A DNA stretch of 64,000 bases from Psychroserpens mesophilus (GTDB lineage Bacteria; Bacteroidota; Bacteroidia; Flavobacteriales; Flavobacteriaceae). The stretch lies in NCBI RefSeq assembly GCF_000826645.1, contig NZ_JXJP01000008.1, positions 434,001 to 498,000 on the forward strand, in the 5' to 3' direction. The notes under the pieces were generated by a model. It was not told the origin of the DNA. It did no database searches and worked only from the letters and a program-made list of their open reading frames with translations. Positions 60,314-64,000 of the stretch are shown here, one piece after another; position 1 is the first letter of the stretch, and each line of letters begins with the position of its first letter. The position numbers and the translations under genes were made by a program.

Positions 60314-61972
60314 ATGACAATCAATTCTCTATCATTAAAACTAAGCTTCATCTGTGCATTTTTATTTGTTTCTGTAGCTGCTGTATCTCAAAATCTTGAC
60401 GAGCAACTTAACACTTATCTTGACGAACAAGGCTTTACAACCGAATCGCCAGGATTATCACTTCTAGTTGCCAAAGATGGTAAAACCATTTACAAAACTG
60501 GTTTAGGAATGGCTGATTTAGAGAACGATGTCAAAGCAAATACAAATCATGTCTTTGAAATTGGTTCAATTACAAAACAATTTACGGCTGTAAGTATCTT
60601 AATACTTGAGGAACAAGGTAAGTTGAGTGTCGATGACGACATCACAACATACATCAAAGATTATCCTACTCAAGGCAAAACCATTACAATTCACCATTTA
60701 TTAAATCACACTTCTGGTATAAAAAGTTACACAAACATGCCGAGTTTTATTCAACATGCCAGAACAGATATGACTCCTACTGAACTCATTGACGTGTTTA
60801 AAAATGAACCAATGGAATTCGATCCTGGAACCCAATATAATTACAACAATTCAGGTTATGTTATTTTAGGTCATATCATTGAAATCGTTTCCGGACAAAG
60901 TTATGCCGATTTCTTAAAAGCCAATATTTTTGACAAGCTAGGCATGTCTAATTCGTTTTATGGCAGTATGACTCAAATCATTCCAAATCGTGCTCGAGGT
61001 TATTCTGAAACGGAATCAGGTTTTAGAAATGCCGATTATTTAAGCTTAACCTTACCTTATGCTGCAGGCTCTATCATGTCAACTACCGAAGATTTGCTGA
61101 AATGGCAAAATGCTATTAGTGCGAACACCTTAATTTCTAATAACACATTAAACAGAGCTATTAATGGTTCTAAATTAGATAATGGCGATGACATTCCTTA
61201 TGGTTATGGCTGGATAAAAGGAAACATTAGAGGCTCAAGAACCTATGAGCATTCTGGTGGAATTTTTGGATACTCTTCAAACGGTATTTTCCTTCCGGAA
61301 GAAAACATGTACATTATAGGTTTGACAAATTGCGACTGCGGAAATGTTGGAGCAATAACTACAAACGTAGCTGCCATAGCTTTAGGTAAACCATTTCCGA
61401 AGAAAGAAGATGCTATTGCTTTAGGTAAAGAGCAAATGGCCAAATGGGTTGGCGCTTATGAGTTTGATGGTGGTGTGATTAGACATATTACAATTAAGGA
61501 CAATCAATTATTTAGTCAACGAGAAGGCAGCATAAATCTTCAAATTTATCCAATGACTGAAACTAACTTTATTTTTGATGGTGGTGATGTGTCTTATGAT
61601 TTTTATATGGAAAACGGAAAACGTATGACAAAATTCACAGCCAGTGGAAATACACTTATTGGCCATGGAATTGACAAAGCGCCTCCTGCTGAAAAGTCAG
61701 AAATGAGCTTACCTGTAGACGTCTTATCACAATATGAAGGAAAATACGAATTACAACCAACATTCATTATTTCAATTGTAGTTAGAGAAAATCGATTGTT
61801 TGCTCAAGCCACAGGTCAACCTGAGTTTGAAATCTTTGCTACCGAAAAAGACGAATTCTTTTTAAAAGCAGTTGCTGCTGAAGTTTCATTTAACAGAAAC
61901 TCCAATGATGTCGTTGAAAGTTTAACATTAAAACAAGGCGGACAAGTAATGCCTGCAAAGAAGATTGAATAA
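60314..61972 (+). CDS. Secreted serine hydrolase with C-terminal extension
   Basis: 552 residues with a signal peptide ending AAVSQ. The beta-lactamase-like domain (about 27-360) shows EIGSITKQFTAVSIL (SITK), LLNHTSGIKSY, YNYNNSGYVILGHIIE (YNN at the YxN position) and EHSGGIFGYSS. The remaining about 190 residues form two similar small beta domains (WVGAYEFDGGVIRHITIKDNQLFSQ and YEGKYELQPTFIISIVVRENRLFAQ), as in DUF3471-type extensions. It differs from the 58281 gene by this extension. Substrate unknown. Confidence 0.88.
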   Translation: MTINSLSLKLSFICAFLFVSVAAVSQNLDEQLNTYLDEQGFTTESPGLSLLVAKDGKTIYKTGLGMADLENDVKANTNHVFEIGSITKQFTAVSILILEEQGKLSVDDDITTYIKDYPTQGKTITIHHLLNHTSGIKSYTNMPSFIQHARTDMTPTELIDVFKNEPMEFDPGTQYNYNNSGYVILGHIIEIVSGQSYADFLKANIFDKLGMSNSFYGSMTQIIPNRARGYSETESGFRNADYLSLTLPYAAGSIMSTTEDLLKWQNAISANTLISNNTLNRAINGSKLDNGDDIPYGYGWIKGNIRGSRTYEHSGGIFGYSSNGIFLPEENMYIIGLTNCDCGNVGAITTNVAAIALGKPFPKKEDAIALGKEQMAKWVGAYEFDGGVIRHITIKDNQLFSQREGSINLQIYPMTETNFIFDGGDVSYDFYMENGKRMTKFTASGNTLIGHGIDKAPPAEKSEMSLPVDVLSQYEGKYELQPTFIISIVVRENRLFAQATGQPEFEIFATEKDEFFLKAVAAEVSFNRNSNDVVESLTLKQGGQVMPAKKIE

Positions 61973-61991
61973 CTTCTAGTATATTTGTCTT

Positions 61992-62465
61992 ATGGAATCT
62001 TCTAAGCAATTAGCACAACGTTTTAGGGAACTATTTCTAAATGGAACATGGATTGCTAACACCAATTATCAAAAACTTCTCACTGATGTAAATTGGCTAC
62101 AAGCGACTCAAAAAATAGGTACGATTAATACCATTGCTGTTCTAACTTTTCATATCAATTATTATGTGGAAGGTGTTTTACAAGTAATTGAAGGAGGTTC
62201 TTTGGATATTAGAGATAAGTATAGTTTTGATGCGCCTAGAATTACTTCTGAAGGCGACTGGAAGTCTTTAAGAAACCTTTTTTTCAAAAACACTGAAGTC
62301 TTTGCAAAGCACATTGAATCCATGACTGAAGACCAATTAGAATCAGTCTTTGTAGATGAAAAATACGGTTCCTACCGAAGAAATATTGAGGGCTTAATTG
62401 AACATAGCTACTACCATTTGGGTCAATTGTCTCTCATTAAAAAAATGATATATGAAAAAAGATAA
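61992..62465 (+). CDS. DinB/DUF1572-like four-helix-bundle protein
   Basis: 157 residues predicted as a helical bundle of the DinB/YfiT-like superfamily. The metal ligands are visible as LTFHINYYVEG (His) and LIEHSYYHLGQLSLIKK (two His). Related proteins bind a divalent metal and act in thiol transfer or are of unknown function. It overlaps the 5' end of the small membrane-protein gene by 14 bp, so the two are co-translated. Confidence 0.8.
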   Translation: MESSKQLAQRFRELFLNGTWIANTNYQKLLTDVNWLQATQKIGTINTIAVLTFHINYYVEGVLQVIEGGSLDIRDKYSFDAPRITSEGDWKSLRNLFFKNTEVFAKHIESMTEDQLESVFVDEKYGSYRRNIEGLIEHSYYHLGQLSLIKKMIYEKR

Positions 62466-62616
62466 CAGATCTACGATTGGAATTGTGTTAGGTGTTGCCA
62501 TTGGTACAGCTATAGGTGTTGCCACAGGAAAATTAGCGTTATGGTTAAGCATAGGGGTTGCACTTGGTGTAGCCTATTCCGCTAAAGTTAAAAAGGAACA
62601 GAAAAAAGATCATTAG
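62452..62616 (+). CDS. Small glycine-zipper membrane protein (54 aa)
   Basis: 54 residues. A basic start (MKKDNRSTIG) is followed by a long hydrophobic stretch with repeated small residues (GVLGVAIGTAIGVATGK-like IVLGVAIGTAIGVATGKLA and LSIGVALGVAYS), and a basic tail (KVKKEQKKDH). The glycine spacing fits a glycine-zipper-type helix hairpin. No family is assigned. It overlaps the DinB-like gene by 14 bp and is easily missed by length cut-offs. Confidence 0.65.
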   Translation: MKKDNRSTIGIVLGVAIGTAIGVATGKLALWLSIGVALGVAYSAKVKKEQKKDH

Positions 62617-62637
62617 TTGCAAAAACCTATTTCACGG

Positions 62638-63297
62638 CTAAGAAAAAAACTCGCGATACTGCATCACGCGAAAATCGAAAGTATTGAATTCTGGGTTTTT
62701 AGATTTTAATTTTTTGTACAACGGCAATCGACTTATTGAAATATTTGCTGCTCCTGAACCTGAAGTTAATGAAACCGTTTTAATCATTCGCTGATCATCT
62801 AAAACAAACTTATGAATTCTAGGAACTTCATTGGATACAACTTCTAACTTCAGATGAAACGCTTTCATATGTTTTCTGAAAAAATATTCTGGACCATTTT
62901 TACTATTTCCGCCTGTAAATAATAAGGTATCAATATTTGGATACACTTTTAAATACTGAATTATATTTCTAAGCTTAATGTTTTTCATTCCTAAATCTGA
63001 AGCATCAATTTTATCGCGTTCAGCACTTTGTACTATGTCGCAAACGCCAATGTTATGTTTGATGAGAAAATTTTTTCGTTCATCAACAGCGGCTTTCGAA
63101 TTATCATATCTTAAATTAAGATTATGGATTTTATCAATAAATAACCAAAGTGAGTTGTAATGGCTTCCGTAGCAAAAATCAACATCTTGTTCTAAAAGAT
63201 CTCCTGTCGAAAAACGTGGAGGAGGCAAGGTACCAACAATTAATTTCGTTGTATCTTCTTGAATAAAGGGCTGGTATGGATGTATATGATTGAACAT
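62638..63297 (-). CDS. Uracil-DNA glycosylase family protein
   Basis: 219 residues. KLIVGTLPPPRFSTGDLLEQDVDFCYGSHYNSLW is the active-site start; IGVCDIVQSAERDKIDASD holds the base-recognition segment; LFTGGNSKNG and SLTSGSGAANISISRLPLYKK form the DNA-intercalation part. It belongs to the broad uracil-DNA glycosylase superfamily (TDG/MUG-like branch) rather than to classical Ung. It would remove damaged bases. It is convergent with the small membrane-protein gene and divergent from the THX gene. Confidence 0.8.
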   Translation of the reverse strand: MFNHIHPYQPFIQEDTTKLIVGTLPPPRFSTGDLLEQDVDFCYGSHYNSLWLFIDKIHNLNLRYDNSKAAVDERKNFLIKHNIGVCDIVQSAERDKIDASDLGMKNIKLRNIIQYLKVYPNIDTLLFTGGNSKNGPEYFFRKHMKAFHLKLEVVSNEVPRIHKFVLDDQRMIKTVSLTSGSGAANISISRLPLYKKLKSKNPEFNTFDFRVMQYREFFS

Positions 63298-63301
63298 GAT
63301 G

Positions 63302-63327
63302 GATTCCTGACTTCGCAGAAATGACAG
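63302..63327 (+). repeat. Short palindromic repeat before the THX gene
   Basis: GATTCCTGACTTCGCAGAAATGACAG, the TTCCTG / CAGAAA variant with a TGACA end. It lies 54 bp before the THX ATG. Confidence 0.55.
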
Positions 63328-63380
63328 TTGGACTTTTAATTAAATTTCGTTATCTTATAAAGATTGTAAAACACAGAGCA

Positions 63381-63506
63381 ATGGGAAAAGGTGATAAAAA
63401 ATCAAAACGAGGAAAAATTCACAAAGGAACCTTTGGCACTCGACGACCTAGAATAAAAAAACGACCAAGAACCGAAGATAAAATCAATCCAAATAAACGC
63501 AAGTAA
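63381..63506 (+). CDS. 30S ribosomal protein THX
   Basis: 41 residues, extremely basic: MGKGDKKSKRGKIHKGTFGT, RRPRIKKRP. This is the THX pattern; a longer upstream frame adds unrelated sequence and is rejected. It stabilises the small subunit head. It is a short gene often missed in annotation. It converges on yaaA with no spacer. Confidence 0.93.
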   Translation: MGKGDKKSKRGKIHKGTFGTRRPRIKKRPRTEDKINPNKRK

Positions 63507-64000
63507 TTATCTGGTAAAGACTAATTCTTTGTCTGAAGACAAACTTTCAGTAAATCTGTAATTATCATAGTTAAACCCTTTGATATCTTCCAAGGTTTTT
63601 GCATCCGTATCAATGATGTAGCGTGCCATTAAACCTCTTGCCAATTTTGAAAAAATACCAATGGTTTTATATGTACCGTTTTTCAATTCCTGAAATTTGA
63701 TATCAATCACTGGTACTTTTAACACCTTAGTGTCTATGGCTTTAAAATATTCATTACTCGCCAGATTTAAAAAAAGCTCACCATCTTTCAATTCTTTATT
63801 TAAGGCTTCAGTCACTTGTTTTCTCCAATACTCATATAAATTTTTGCTTTTACCTACTGGAAATTTTGTTCCCATTTCCAAACGGTAAGGCTGAATTAAA
63901 TCCAGAGGTTTTAAAACACCATACAATCCTGATAATATACGAACTGTGTCTTGAAGTTGATTTAATTTTTTAGTATCGATGGTATAAGCATCTAAGCCTC
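63507..64000 (-). CDS. yaaA: Peroxide-stress protein YaaA (DUF328), C-terminal part
   Basis: Open on the minus strand from the window edge to the stop at 63507. The frame continues past the first internal ATG at 63926 through GLDAYTID and [15 protein letters not shown], so the N-terminus lies beyond 64000. The visible part contains [67 protein letters not shown] and the ending [20 protein letters not shown]. YaaA lowers intracellular free iron under peroxide stress. The gene is presumably full length. Confidence 0.92.
   Translation of the reverse strand, partial: GLDAYTIDTKKLNQLQDTVRILSGLYGVLKPLDLIQPYRLEMGTKFPVGKSKNLYEYWRKQVTEALNKELKDGELFLNLASNEYFKAIDTKVLKVPVIDIKFQELKNGTYKTIGIFSKLARGLMARYIIDTDAKTLEDIKGFNYDNYRFTESLSSDKELVFTR

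Overview
The window is a 64 kb chromosomal segment of a member of the Flavobacteriaceae (Bacteroidota). The evidence is low GC content, no Shine-Dalgarno sequences in front of most genes, promoters of the TTTG/TTG-N17-21-TAnnTTTG type, a C-terminal type IX secretion (T9SS) sorting domain, a bacillithiol gene (bshA), a trpEGDCFBA operon and the lineage-typical cluster rpmB-rpmG-DUF4295-ftsY. Almost all genes are housekeeping or envelope genes. I see no prophage, insertion sequence, CRISPR array, tRNA or rRNA.

Layout. 1-2281 (minus strand): the start of a DsbD-like gene, two rhodanese-domain proteins, a redoxin and a TlpA-like thioredoxin, i.e. a thiol-redox and sulfur-handling group. 2384-4109 (plus): marR, a nitroreductase and yceI. 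4192-11418 (plus): a complete tryptophan operon with its own promoter, a Trp-rich leader peptide and an attenuator terminator. Its intercistronic gaps are packed with short palindromic repeats, and one such repeat is inserted in frame inside trpF. 11514-15116 (plus): small proteins, trmL, a methyltransferase, an esterase and a YitT-type membrane protein. 15117-28443 (minus): a VF530 protein, a DEAD-box helicase, a TspO-like protein, bshA, a GH3/beta-lactamase fusion, serB, an Fe-S electron-transfer pair, an MCE/MlaD protein and a murein amidase. lptD follows on the plus strand at 28571-31333.

31364-44078 is mostly minus strand: rimO, an amidase, ftsY, DUF4295, rpmG, rpmB, cinA, an Hpt protein, a fumarylacetoacetase-family protein, an exonuclease, a 2-oxoacid dehydrogenase E2, a glycosyltransferase and recR. 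A serine hydrolase, an amidase and a membrane protein separate rimO from ftsY. 44162-51771 holds a large secreted T9SS protein, a sodium/solute symporter, a CoA-binding protein and an outer-membrane receptor. 51772-52247 has no gene but contains three strong terminators in series, possibly small RNAs. 52248-64000 holds a DUF3703 protein, fabH, htpG, a small sulfur-relay operon (SQR-like, TusE/DsrC-like, DsrE-like), two serine hydrolases around a Crp/Fnr regulator, a DinB-like protein, a uracil-DNA glycosylase-family protein, ribosomal protein THX and a partial yaaA.

The most interesting items are the trp attenuator; the palindromic element translated inside trpF; two 82-bp direct repeats, one mismatch apart, that flank trpGDCFB; the recurring TTAATAGC-plus-terminator units; and an unusual DsrC-like protein with an N-terminal CxxC and only one C-terminal cysteine.
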